In this document: in pieces, positions 27,271-34,724 of the stretch
How positions within the stretch are numbered: the stretch's first letter is position 1
Layout of the letters: each line of letters starts with the position of its first letter
Assembly (NCBI GenBank): GCA_021783235.1
Contig: JAJXUD010000011.1
Coordinates: forward strand, 20,455 to 84,454
DNA length: 64,000 nucleotides
Reading direction: 5' to 3'
DNA from: Myxococcales bacterium
GTDB taxonomy: Bacteria > Myxococcota > Myxococcia > Myxococcales > JAKAPL01
Position numbers and translations under genes: made by a program
The notes under the pieces: generated by a model
Databases searched by the model: none
What the model saw: only the letters and a program-made list of their open reading frames with translations
Told to the model about the DNA's origin: nothing

Positions 27271-28442
27271 GCCCCGCCGCCCCCGGTGCCTCCATGGAAC
27301 GCCTGCGGAAGCTCATCGAGCGCGAGGATCGCATCTGCCTCGGCCTCTGCTCGGGCACCTCCGCCGACGGGGCGGACGTGGCGCTCGTGCGGATCGTCGG
27401 CTCGGGGCCGGGCGCCCGGTTGACGCTCCTCTCGCACGCGACCTATCCCTTCCCCGACGGGCTGCGCCGGAGCCTGCGCCAGCTCTCCGGCGTCAAGGAG
27501 CTCTGCGAGCTCAACTTCTCGCTCGGCGAGCTCTTCGCCGACGCGGCCCGCCGGCTCGTGGCCCTCGCCGAGATCGACCTCGCCGACGTCGACCTCATCG
27601 GCTCGCACGGCCAGACCGTCTACCACCTGCCGCCGTTCCTCGCGGGCGTCCCATCGACGCTCCAGATCGGCGAGGGGGCCGTCATCGCGGAGCGGACGGG
27701 CGTGGTCACCGTCAGCGACTTCCGCGTCCGCGACGTCGCCGCCGGCGGCCACGGCGCGCCGCTCGTCCCCTACCTCGACGATCTCCTCTTCCGGGTCCCC
27801 GGGCGCGTCCGCGCGCTCCAGAACATCGGCGGCATCGCCAACGTCACCGTGGTGGGCGGCCCGCTCGAGGAGCCGCTCGCCTTCGACACAGGCCCGGGCA
27901 ACATGCTCCTCGATCAGCTCGCGCCGCTCGTCTCCGGGGGCCGGCTGCGGATCGACCTCGACGGCGAGCTCTCCCGCTCGGGCGCGGTCATCCCCGAGCT
28001 GCTCGCCGAGCTCTGCGCCCACCCCTACCTCTCGCTCCCCCCTCCCAAGTCCGCCGGGCGGGAGCTCTTCGGCGAGGCCTTCTGCCACACGCTCTGGGAG
28101 CGTTACCGGAGCCGGCCGCTCGATCTTATCGCGACCGCGGCCGCCTACACCGCCGAGAGCATCCGCGACGCCTACCGGCGCTTCGTCGAGCCCAGGGCGC
28201 GCGTCGACGAGGTCTACCTGTCGGGCGGCGGCGCGCGGAACCCGACGATCGTCGCGCAGCTCTCGCGGCTCTTCGCGCCGGTCCCCGTCCGGGCACTCTC
28301 CGATCTCGGTATGCCGGCGGAGGCCAAGGAGGCGGTCGCCTTCGCGCTCCTCGCGAGCGAGTGCGTCTCCGGCGTCCCGGCGAACGTCCCGTCGGCGACG
28401 GGCGCCCGCCGGCGAGTCGTCCTCGGCAAGATCAACCTCTGA
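27267..28442 (+). CDS. anmK: Anhydro-N-acetylmuramic acid kinase
   Basis: Phosphorylates and opens 1,6-anhydroMurNAc to MurNAc-6-phosphate, the substrate of MurQ, so the two overlapping genes form a coherent recycling pair. The 391-residue protein has the ATP/sugar motif GLCSGTSADGADVALV near residue 28, IGSHGQTVYH, the GAPLVPYLDDLLF segment and FDTGPGNMLLDQ, plus the C-terminal VYLSGGGARNPTI. The ATG within the murQ stop gives a roughly 20-residue N-terminal extension relative to the E. coli enzyme; an internal ATG at codon 10 is an alternative. Confidence 0.94.
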   Translation: MSPAAPGASMERLRKLIEREDRICLGLCSGTSADGADVALVRIVGSGPGARLTLLSHATYPFPDGLRRSLRQLSGVKELCELNFSLGELFADAARRLVALAEIDLADVDLIGSHGQTVYHLPPFLAGVPSTLQIGEGAVIAERTGVVTVSDFRVRDVAAGGHGAPLVPYLDDLLFRVPGRVRALQNIGGIANVTVVGGPLEEPLAFDTGPGNMLLDQLAPLVSGGRLRIDLDGELSRSGAVIPELLAELCAHPYLSLPPPKSAGRELFGEAFCHTLWERYRSRPLDLIATAAAYTAESIRDAYRRFVEPRARVDEVYLSGGGARNPTIVAQLSRLFAPVPVRALSDLGMPAEAKEAVAFALLASECVSGVPANVPSATGARRRVVLGKINL

Positions 28443-28466
28443 CCCACGACCTCTCGAAGTCGTCGC

Positions 28467-28486
28467 CCGTCCGGGCACGGACGGTT
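28467..28486. terminator. Possible bidirectional terminator between anmK and GT2 gene
   Basis: CCGTCC, six-base loop, GGACGG, followed by TT, in the 43-base gap between two converging genes. The stem is short and the T-tract weak. Confidence 0.4.
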
Positions 28487-29919
28487 CAGGCGGCCGCTGC
28501 CTCGACCAGCGCCGGCGCGGGCGCGCGGCGGCTCATCCAGGCCTGGTCGCGCAAGGTCAGCGCCGCGAACGGCTGGATCCAGAGCAGCGCCGGGAAGAAC
28601 CAGGCGTAGCCGACGAGCATCAGGCTCTCCAGGCTGAAGTCCGCCGACAGCGCCTGGGCGATCCCGAGCAGGCTCGGCAGCCCGAGGCCGCCGAGGCCGA
28701 GGAGGCCGACGAGCGGGTGGGTCACCAGCAGCGCCGCGACGACGTAGGCCGAGATGAACGAGAGCGGCACGGCGAGGAGCGTCGCGAGCACGTTCGCGTG
28801 GACGAAGGGGATGGCGAGCCGCGCGAGGCCCCGCCGCCTCGGCCAATGCGTCAGCGCCGCGAGGCTCTCTCGAATGTCGCTCCGATCCCAGCGGAGCAGC
28901 ATCCGGCAGATGCCTCGGTAGTGAATCGGCACGAGCGTGTGGACGACCGCCGTCGACTGGTAGCGCGCCTCGTAGCCCTCGCGCAAAAGAAGGGTCGTCA
29001 GGTACCGGTCCTCTCCCGGACCGACCCGACGACCCCAGAACGTCTGGCCGAGCCACGCCGGAAGCAGCGGCCGCAAGGCCGCGAAGCGGTAGGCGGCGAG
29101 CGCTCCCGGGCAGCAGAGCACCGTCCCTGCGACCGACTGCGAGGCCCGTAGAAAGTCGAAGGTCACGAGAAACTGCGGAGCGAGCAGCCGGGTCAGGATC
29201 GAGGCCTTGCGGTTGTGCGCGACGACCTTGCCGGCGACCGCCCCCACCTTCGGATTGGCGAGCGGCGCCACGATCTCCCGCACGGCGTCGGGGGCCACGA
29301 TGCAGTCGGAGTCGGCGGTGACGATGACCTCGCCGGTCGCCGCCAAGAAGCCGGCGTGGAGGGCGGCCCGCTTCCCCGAGTTGCGGGGCAGACGGAGCAG
29401 CTCGATCCGATCGGGGTGGAGCCGCGCGGCGGCCCGCATGTGATCCCAGGTGTCGTCCTGACTGCCGTCGTCGATGCCGATGACCCGGAGCCGTCCGGCC
29501 GGGTAGTCCGAGCGCGCCAGGCTGAGGAGCGCGTTGCGGACCATCGGCCCCTCGTTGTACGCGGGCACCAGCGCCGTCACGCTGGGCAGGTGGCTCCCCG
29601 AGGTGGCGGGCCGATAGAAGAGCCAGAGGAGCGCCCTCAGCGACGTCACGGCGAGGAGCCCGATGCCGGCGAGCCGGATCCAGTGGGCGGCGGCGTGGAG
29701 CCCCGGCACCTGCCCGAGCCAGGCCTCGCCCCTCCCGAAGCCACCGGCGGCGATCTGCCACCAGAGCGCGGCGAGCGTCGCCACGACGGCGGCCCGCAAG
29801 AGCCAGCGGATGGCGAGCGGCGCCTCGCGCGGCTTCGGCGGGATCTCCAGCGCCGAGGGATCGGGCGAGAGCTTCAGGGCGGGAACGGCGAGCAGAGGGG
29901 CCATGTACCGCAGGTCCAA
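28486..29919 (-). CDS. Processive GT2 glycosyltransferase, hyaluronan-synthase-like
   Basis: A 477-residue membrane protein. The TTG start is favoured by GGGAG 5 bases upstream. Two helices (about residues 42-62 and 68-90) precede a GT-2 catalytic domain with GIDDGSQDDTWD, the DxD-type motif TADSDCIV, the acceptor-side GPGEDRYLT and the R-W motif LLRWDRSDIRES; three to four C-terminal helices follow. This layout matches synthases that extend and export a beta-linked polysaccharide such as hyaluronan, poly-GlcNAc or chitin oligomers. Product cannot be fixed. No partner deacetylase or export genes are adjacent, but murQ-anmK next door recycle GlcNAc precursors. Confidence 0.86.
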   Translation of the reverse strand: MDLRYMAPLLAVPALKLSPDPSALEIPPKPREAPLAIRWLLRAAVVATLAALWWQIAAGGFGRGEAWLGQVPGLHAAAHWIRLAGIGLLAVTSLRALLWLFYRPATSGSHLPSVTALVPAYNEGPMVRNALLSLARSDYPAGRLRVIGIDDGSQDDTWDHMRAAARLHPDRIELLRLPRNSGKRAALHAGFLAATGEVIVTADSDCIVAPDAVREIVAPLANPKVGAVAGKVVAHNRKASILTRLLAPQFLVTFDFLRASQSVAGTVLCCPGALAAYRFAALRPLLPAWLGQTFWGRRVGPGEDRYLTTLLLREGYEARYQSTAVVHTLVPIHYRGICRMLLRWDRSDIRESLAALTHWPRRRGLARLAIPFVHANVLATLLAVPLSFISAYVVAALLVTHPLVGLLGLGGLGLPSLLGIAQALSADFSLESLMLVGYAWFFPALLWIQPFAALTLRDQAWMSRRAPAPALVEAAAA

Positions 29920-30086
29920 GCAAGCTCCCGGCCAATGCGCAATCGGCTGTCATCATTACTGATTTCAGGCGTTCGATCGAAGGGACCGGCAAGGGTTGCC
30001 TTCCCGCCGAGATCCCCTCGAGGACCCCGGAAAAAACTTCCAGTCAGCGGTCGATTCGAGCCGTCGGCTCTGCAACGTTTGCCGGC

Positions 30087-31007
30087 TCAGCCGCGCGGCC
30101 AGGCGGCGGCGACCTCGCCGGCCTTGCCGGCATTCCGTTCGAGCAGCGCGAGGTTCACCTCGAGCGCCCCCCCCTCGCGCCGGGCCACCTCTCCGAGCAA
30201 GAAGGGCGTCACCGCCTTTCCCCGGACCCCCCGCTCCCCCGCCGCCTCGAGCGCGGCCGCCACCGCCGCCTCTGCCTGCGCGGGGCCGAAGCCCGGCCGC
30301 TCGGGGGGCGGCACCACCACGAGCGCGCCTCCCGGGCCGAGCGACAGGTGGGCGGCGAGCGCCCGGGCGAGCGTCCCGGGATCGTCGAAGCGGTACTCGA
30401 GCTCGAGGCCGCGCGGATCCTGGGGCAGCGTGTAGAAGGCCGGGAAGACGCCCGTGCCGAAGCCGACCACCGGCACGGAGAGGCTCTCGAGCCGCTCCAG
30501 CGTCGCGGGCAGGTCCAGGATGGACTTCGCCCCCGCGCAGACGAGCGCCACCGGCAGCTCCGCGAGCGCGCGGAGGTCCGCCGACTCGTCCTGCGCCTGC
30601 GCGAAGTCGCGGTGGACGCCGCCGATGCCGCCCGTGGCGGCCACCCGAACGCCGGCGAGGCGGGCGATCGCGAGGAGCGCCGAGACGGTCGTGCCGCCGT
30701 CCGCGCCGCGGGCCGCGAGCAGGCCGAGGTCGCGCCGCGCCGCCTTCGCGACCCCCCGCCGCCGGTCGGCGAGCCGCAGGACCTCCTCCGCCGTGATCCC
30801 GGCGCAGAGCCGCCCGTCGAGAACGGCGGTGGTCGCCGGGATCGCGCCCGCCCCGCGCACCGCCTCCTCCGAGCGCCGCCAGGCTCCGGGGCCGACCTCC
30901 TCGGGCAGCCCCTGGGCGAGGACCGAGCTCTCGAGGGCGACGACGGGCCTCCCCGTCGAGAGCGCCTCGGCGACCTCCTCGGAGAGCCGTACGAGCCGCT
31001 CGCTCAT
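30087..31007 (-). CDS. psuG: Pseudouridine-5'-phosphate glycosidase
   Basis: Cleaves the C-C bond of pseudouridine 5'-phosphate to uracil and ribose 5-phosphate. The 306-residue protein shows the family block ALESSVLAQGLP near the N-terminus, GGTTVSALLAIARLAGVRVAATGGIGGVHR (quoted in part) and the catalytic lysine in VCAGAKSILDLPATLERL, then VVGFGTGVFPAFY. The ATG overlaps the stop of the FHA regulator gene (ATGA). No psuK pseudouridine kinase is visible nearby, so the substrate must be phosphorylated by another kinase or one encoded elsewhere. The same fold includes IndA-type proteins of pigment clusters, so an alternative substrate is possible. Confidence 0.92.
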   Translation of the reverse strand: MSERLVRLSEEVAEALSTGRPVVALESSVLAQGLPEEVGPGAWRRSEEAVRGAGAIPATTAVLDGRLCAGITAEEVLRLADRRRGVAKAARRDLGLLAARGADGGTTVSALLAIARLAGVRVAATGGIGGVHRDFAQAQDESADLRALAELPVALVCAGAKSILDLPATLERLESLSVPVVGFGTGVFPAFYTLPQDPRGLELEYRFDDPGTLARALAAHLSLGPGGALVVVPPPERPGFGPAQAEAAVAAALEAAGERGVRGKAVTPFLLGEVARREGGALEVNLALLERNAGKAGEVAAAWPRG

Positions 31008-32617
31008 CGTTTCACCCGCAGCCCGTACGCGGCGAGCTTCTTGTCGAGAGTCGGGCGCGAGATCCCAAGCGCCTTGGCGGCGTGGATCTTCCGCTGGCCG
31101 GCCGCTCGCAAGGCCGAAGCGATCGCCGCCCGCTCGACCTCCGAGACGAGCTTTGCGAGGGTCCCCTCCGCGCCGGGGCCGACGCGCGCCGACCGGACGG
31201 ACGCCGGCAGCTCGTGCGGCTCCACGGTGGGTCCCGCGGCCCAGAGCGCCACCTGCGTCAGGACCGCCCGCAGCTCGAGCAGGTTGCCGGGCCAGGCGTG
31301 GCCCTCGAGGAGCCCGAGCGCCTCTGTGGAGAGCGTCGGCACCGGCCGGCCGAGCGCCTGGCAGATCTCGGCGAGCAGGGTCACCGCGAGCGCCGCGATG
31401 TCGGACGGCCGCTCGCGCAGCGGTGGAACCGACAGGGTGACGCCCCCGAGCCGCTCCGCCATCCAGAGGGAGAGCCGCTTCTGCTCGACGAGCTCGGCGA
31501 GCTCGCAGCGGGCGCAGGCGACGAGCCGCACCGGCGCGGCGAGCCGCGGGTCGGGCAGCGGCGGCAGCGCGCGCAGCGCCGCCTCGAGCGCCTCCGGCTC
31601 GCGCAGCTCCCCGAGCTCGCGCAGGTAGAGCGTCCCGCCCTCGGCGCGCGCGAGCGCCTCCGCCCACGGCTCGGATCCGCCGCAGCGGACCTCCTCGAAC
31701 GGCCCCGCGGCCCGGGGGCTCTGCTGGTGAACGAGCCGCGCGAGCGTCGAGCGGCCGGTCGCGCCGGGCCCCACGAGCAGGACCGGCGCCTGGTGGCTGG
31801 CCGTCTCGTCGACCTGCTCGAAGAGCTGCCGGTAGGGCTCGCTCCAGGTCGAGGTCGGCCCGCTCGCGACGAGCTTCGGCGGGCGCCAGGGGGCGCGGGC
31901 GGCATCGAGCCTGGCGGCGTCCTCGGCCGCGAGCGCGAGCAGCAGCCGCGCGAGGGCCCCGTCGTCGGCCCCGAAGGGCCGCCTCTCCCGCAGGAGCACG
32001 ACGCCCATCCTGGAGGAGGCGTCTCCGAGCGCCAGCGCGGCGGCCGAGGCCATCGGCCGGCCGCCCGCGAGCGCCTCGCGCAGCGCGGACGGCAGGAGCG
32101 CCGTCCCCTTCCCTTCGAGCCAGATCAGCTCCTCGCCGCCCTCGCCCATTCGAAAGAGCAGCGCGGCGTCGGCCGAGAGCTCGCGCCGCAGCGCCGAGGC
32201 GAGGCTCCGCCGCACGCCGGCGGCGCTGCGAACGCCGCCCCAGGCGCGGCAGAGCTCGAGCAGCCGGGAGGCGCCGGGATCGGCCCCCTCGGCGAGGGGG
32301 CGCGCCTCGCCCTCGACCCAGCGGTAGAGAGGCGGCGGATCGAACGCCAGCACCGTGAAGCCGATCTGGATCCGATCCCCGGCCGCGAGCGGCGCGCGCC
32401 CCTGGATCCGCTCTCCGTTGAGCAGGACGCCGTTGCGGCTGCCGAGGTCGAGGAGCTGCCAGCCGTCGCCTCCCGGCCGGATCTGGGCATGGCGGCGCGA
32501 CACCCGCCGGTCGCGAAGGACCGCCTCGCAGGTCGAGGAGCGGCCGAAGGTGAACTCCCCCCCGAGCGCGTAACGGGCCCCGACGTTGGGCCCCTCGACG
32601 ACCCAGAGCTCGGTCAT
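31004..32617 (-). CDS. FHA-domain NtrC-like regulator with degenerate AAA+ core
   Basis: A 537-residue protein. Residues 1-95 form an FHA phosphothreonine-binding domain (FGRS at 24-27, VSRRHAQI, LDLGSRNG). Residues about 110-235 resemble a GAF sensor. Residues about 260-470 align with the sigma-54 AAA+ domain, but Walker A is GPGATGRS with Arg instead of the ATP-binding Lys (residue 289), Walker B is GGTLYLRELGEL with Arg where the Asp should be, and the segment that carries the GAFTGA sigma-54 loop is deleted. The end of the core (VPPLRERPSDIAALA, WPGNLLELR) and the Fis-type HTH (AAKALGISRPTLDKKL) are intact. So it probably binds DNA without opening sigma-54 promoters. Upstream in-frame sequence up to 34609 is non-coding shadow. 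Confidence 0.88.
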   Translation of the reverse strand: MTELWVVEGPNVGARYALGGEFTFGRSSTCEAVLRDRRVSRRHAQIRPGGDGWQLLDLGSRNGVLLNGERIQGRAPLAAGDRIQIGFTVLAFDPPPLYRWVEGEARPLAEGADPGASRLLELCRAWGGVRSAAGVRRSLASALRRELSADAALLFRMGEGGEELIWLEGKGTALLPSALREALAGGRPMASAAALALGDASSRMGVVLLRERRPFGADDGALARLLLALAAEDAARLDAARAPWRPPKLVASGPTSTWSEPYRQLFEQVDETASHQAPVLLVGPGATGRSTLARLVHQQSPRAAGPFEEVRCGGSEPWAEALARAEGGTLYLRELGELREPEALEAALRALPPLPDPRLAAPVRLVACARCELAELVEQKRLSLWMAERLGGVTLSVPPLRERPSDIAALAVTLLAEICQALGRPVPTLSTEALGLLEGHAWPGNLLELRAVLTQVALWAAGPTVEPHELPASVRSARVGPGAEGTLAKLVSEVERAAIASALRAAGQRKIHAAKALGISRPTLDKKLAAYGLRVKR

Positions 32618-33092
32618 GCCGATCACGTACCACGCGCATCGCCCCCGGCTCCACCCGCCTGCGCCTGGAAGGGGGCCGAAGCGTCGAACCGAGAGGACTG
32701 TTCGACGCACGCTCGACCTCGAAAGCGCACGTGAGCGGCTCGGGCGGCTGCCGGAAACGGCCGAGCGCGAGGTCGAGCGGCGCGGGGAAGCGCGGCTCCA
32801 GGCCATCGCCCGCTGCCACCGCGTGCTCTTCCGCGACGCGGCGGCGGCGAGGTTCAACTGGGAGGCCGTGGCACGGGGCGACCTCGACGCGATTCGCGAC
32901 CTCCCGGTCGCGCGACGCCGCTTCTCGCTGACGTTCCGCCCGATGAGCGAGGACTCCCTCGCAAGGATCGCCCGCCTCGTCGCCATCCCGGTGAGAAGCA
33001 GCCTCGTCCTCCGCGAGGGGAAGCTCGACGAGCTCGAGGGATCCGCAAAGAAGCTGGGCGACCGGACCAGCACTTGGCCTGGACGCGGCTGA
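32616..33092 (+). CDS. Possible small protein, function unknown
   Basis: A frame of 158 codons from an ATG that shares the bases CATG with the divergent FHA gene start. From about residue 35 the codons have the G/C third positions of real genes here and the sequence looks natural (LQAIARCHRVLFRDAAAARF, FRPMSEDSLARIARLVAIPV). The first 30 residues are Pro/Arg-rich and doubtful, and no ribosome site is seen, so the true start may be internal and non-standard, or the frame may be a 5'-truncated remnant. I recognise no family. It ends 15 bases before the 21-bp repeat array. Confidence 0.35.
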   Translation: MPITYHAHRPRLHPPAPGRGPKRRTERTVRRTLDLESARERLGRLPETAEREVERRGEARLQAIARCHRVLFRDAAAARFNWEAVARGDLDAIRDLPVARRRFSLTFRPMSEDSLARIARLVAIPVRSSLVLREGKLDELEGSAKKLGDRTSTWPGRG

Positions 33093-33560
33093 TCGGCCCC
33101 GTCCTCCTTCATCAAAGCGGTGGGACGCTCGATGAAAGGGGCGAGTTCCTTCGTCCAACCGGTTTCATCGTCGATGAACGGGGCGAGTTGGTTCTTCTCG
33201 CCCCGGAGTTCGTCGATGAAGCCGGTGGGAGGCTCGATGAAAGGGGTTGGACGCTTCATCCAAGCGGTTCGACGGAGCGTGAAGCCGGTCTCCTCGACCA
33301 TCGAACCGCTTGGACGAAGCGTCGCGGCCGTTGGACGCGCGATGAGACCGGATGGACCGAGCAGGAAGGGGCTTTCATCGTTCATCTCGCCCCTTTCATC
33401 GTTCGTCCCACCCCCTTTCATCGTCGGTGAAGGGCCCGAGACGCAGCGTCCAAGGCCTTTCATCGTGCGTCCAAGCGGTTTCATCGCTCGTCCCACGACC
33501 GGCTGCCTCGCAAACCCTCGAAAGGTGGCCTGTCCCTGCCGTTGAACGGAGGGTCGCGGT
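33093..33560. other. Gene-free stretch holding the 21-bp array
   Basis: Between the possible small gene and the sigma-like ORF there is only the repeat array (33108-33507), possibly one more degenerate unit just before it (33087-33107), and 50 bases leading to a GGAGGG ribosome site at 33548-33553. I see no RNA gene or clear promoter. Confidence 0.6.
33108..33507. repeat. Tandem array of 19 palindromic 21-bp units
   Basis: Nineteen contiguous units, eighteen of exactly 21 bases and one of 22 (33402-33423). Each unit is a degenerate version of the self-complementary CGATGAAACCGGTTTCATCG. Each half is usually one of two words: CGATGAA-type or CGTCCAA-type (TTCATCG or TTGGACG on the other strand). 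Examples are units 33171-33191, 33213-33233, 33234-33254, 33445-33465 and 33466-33486. There are no spacers. The base composition is visibly less GC-rich than its surroundings. Because 21 is a multiple of three and no unit contains a stop, all frames stay open and translate into seven-residue repeats, which I take as a by-product rather than evidence of a gene. Confidence 0.93.
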
Positions 33561-34673
33561 TTGGAGGAGCTCGACGAGTCACGGCTCATTGAGGGATTCT
33601 TCGCGGGGGACCGGCAGGTCACGGCGCTCCTCATCACCGCCCTGCTCGCGCTGGTTCGGTCCGACTGCGCGCGCCGATGGGGATCGCCCAAGGGTCGGGC
33701 GGACGACGTCGAGTCGCGGCCCCTCTGCCCGTTGACGAAGCGGAAGGGCGAGCGGACGGTGAATCCCGCGGCCCCGAAGCTGCGTCCGGACCAGGCCCTG
33801 AATGAACTGGGCGCGCTCCTCGTGAACCGCCCCGCCAAGGTCGAGCGGAAGAGCGTGAGCCCGGAGAAGGAGGCCATCGGGGCGGCGCAGGAGTTCGAGG
33901 CCGAGCCGCGTCCGGCCGCCGCGACGGCCGAGGAAGAGGCCGGGGCGGGCGACCTCGCCCAGAAGTTCGGGGGCCTCGCGGCCGGGATGGGGGCGCGGCA
34001 GCAGGCGGCGCTGCGGGCGTGGGACAGGCGCCGCCGGGGATCGCTCGGGGGTCGGGCGGACGACGTCGAGTCGCGGCCCCTCTGCCTGTCGACGAAGCGG
34101 AAGGGCGAGCGGACGGTGAATCCCGCGGCCCGGAAGCTGCGGCCGGACCAGAGCCTGAACGAACTGGGCGCGCTCCTCGTGAACCGCCCCGCCAAGGTCG
34201 AGCGGAAGAGCGTGAGCCCGGAGGAGAAGGCCATCGAGGCGGCGCAGGAGTTCGAGGCCGAGCCGCGTCCGGCCGCCGCGACGGCCGAGGAAGGGGCCGT
34301 GGCGAGCGACCTCGCCCAGAAGTTCGGGGGTCTCGCGGCCGGGATGGGGGCGCGGCAGCAGGCGGCGCTGCGGGCGTGGGAGGCGTCGCAGCACGGCGGT
34401 CCTCCCTTGGCGGAGGCGCTTGGCATGGAGCCGCCAGCCGCGCGCAAGCTGCTCGAACGGGCGCGCGAGGCGCTGCTCGCCCGGGCCAAGGCGGCGAAGC
34501 TCGTCGCCCGGCCGGAAGAGGCTCTCGATGCGACGAGGCGATTCGCCGACATGGCGGCTCCTCTCTTGCCCCATTCCCAGTCTCTTCGACCGTCGGGCCG
34601 CCGCTTCAAGTTTCAACTACGTAGGGGACATCTCCTACTTTGGTCCCCCACCCCCCTTCGAAGCTTTCTTTGA
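33561..34673 (+). CDS. Sigma-70-like ORF with internal tandem duplication, probably degenerate
   Basis: A 370-codon frame with a TTG start and GGAGGG 7 bases upstream. The first 50 residues (LIEGFFAGDRQVTALLITAL, then RADDVESRP) recall sigma-70 region 2, and residues about 283-320 (LAEALGMEPPAARKLLERAR) recall the region 4 helix-turn-helix. Between them a 119-residue segment is present twice in tandem (RADDVESRPLC to AALRAW), with high identity. The last 35 residues run through a palindrome (34621-34638) and look unnatural, so the original C-terminus may be lost. Known ECF sigma factors are about 180-200 residues, so this is either a decayed sigma gene or a new arrangement. No partner anti-sigma factor is adjacent. 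Confidence 0.5.
   Translation: MEELDESRLIEGFFAGDRQVTALLITALLALVRSDCARRWGSPKGRADDVESRPLCPLTKRKGERTVNPAAPKLRPDQALNELGALLVNRPAKVERKSVSPEKEAIGAAQEFEAEPRPAAATAEEEAGAGDLAQKFGGLAAGMGARQQAALRAWDRRRRGSLGGRADDVESRPLCLSTKRKGERTVNPAARKLRPDQSLNELGALLVNRPAKVERKSVSPEEKAIEAAQEFEAEPRPAAATAEEGAVASDLAQKFGGLAAGMGARQQAALRAWEASQHGGPPLAEALGMEPPAARKLLERAREALLARAKAAKLVARPEEALDATRRFADMAAPLLPHSQSLRPSGRRFKFQLRRGHLLLWSPTPLRSFL
33671..34381 (+). repeat. Tandem duplication of about 354 bp inside the sigma-like ORF
   Basis: Copy 1 (33671-34024) and copy 2 (34028-34381) match almost base for base at an offset of 357, a multiple of three, so the frame is preserved. Differences are scattered single bases, mostly synonymous or conservative. 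Confidence 0.9.
34621..34638. repeat. Short palindrome GTAGGGGACATCTCCTAC
   Basis: An 18-base near-perfect inverted repeat with a nested GGGGAC (34624-34629) / GTCCCC (34643-34648) pair downstream. It lies in the last codons of the sigma-like ORF, 50 bases before the kamA promoter. It may be a terminator-like hairpin or a fragment of a REP-like element; no transposase is nearby. Confidence 0.55.
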
Positions 34674-34686
34674 GCACACCCGAGGT

Positions 34687-34716
34687 TTGACCCGCCCCGG
34701 GGGACGCGGCTAGATC
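34687..34716 (+). promoter_or_regulatory. kamA promoter, leaderless geometry
   Basis: TTGACC (34687-34692), 18-bp spacer, TAGATC (34711-34716). The ATG at 34725 is 8 bases further and there is no ribosome site. Confidence 0.6.
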
Positions 34717-34724
34717 CCGCGCGG

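Noticed and set aside
33108-33507. CRISPR array
   Set aside because: Units are contiguous with no spacers, are only 21 bp and are degenerate, and no cas genes are present.
33074-33545. Heptad-like proteins translated from the 21-bp array
   Set aside because: All frames on both strands are open and give seven-residue repeats, as expected from a stop-free 21-bp unit. No ribosome site or coding bias favours one frame.
32618-34609. Minus-strand in-frame extension upstream of the FHA gene, through the 21-bp array
   Set aside because: It is open only because the 21-bp units lack stops and the DNA is GC-rich; it translates into Ser/Arg-rich sequence and repeats. FHA homology begins at 32617.
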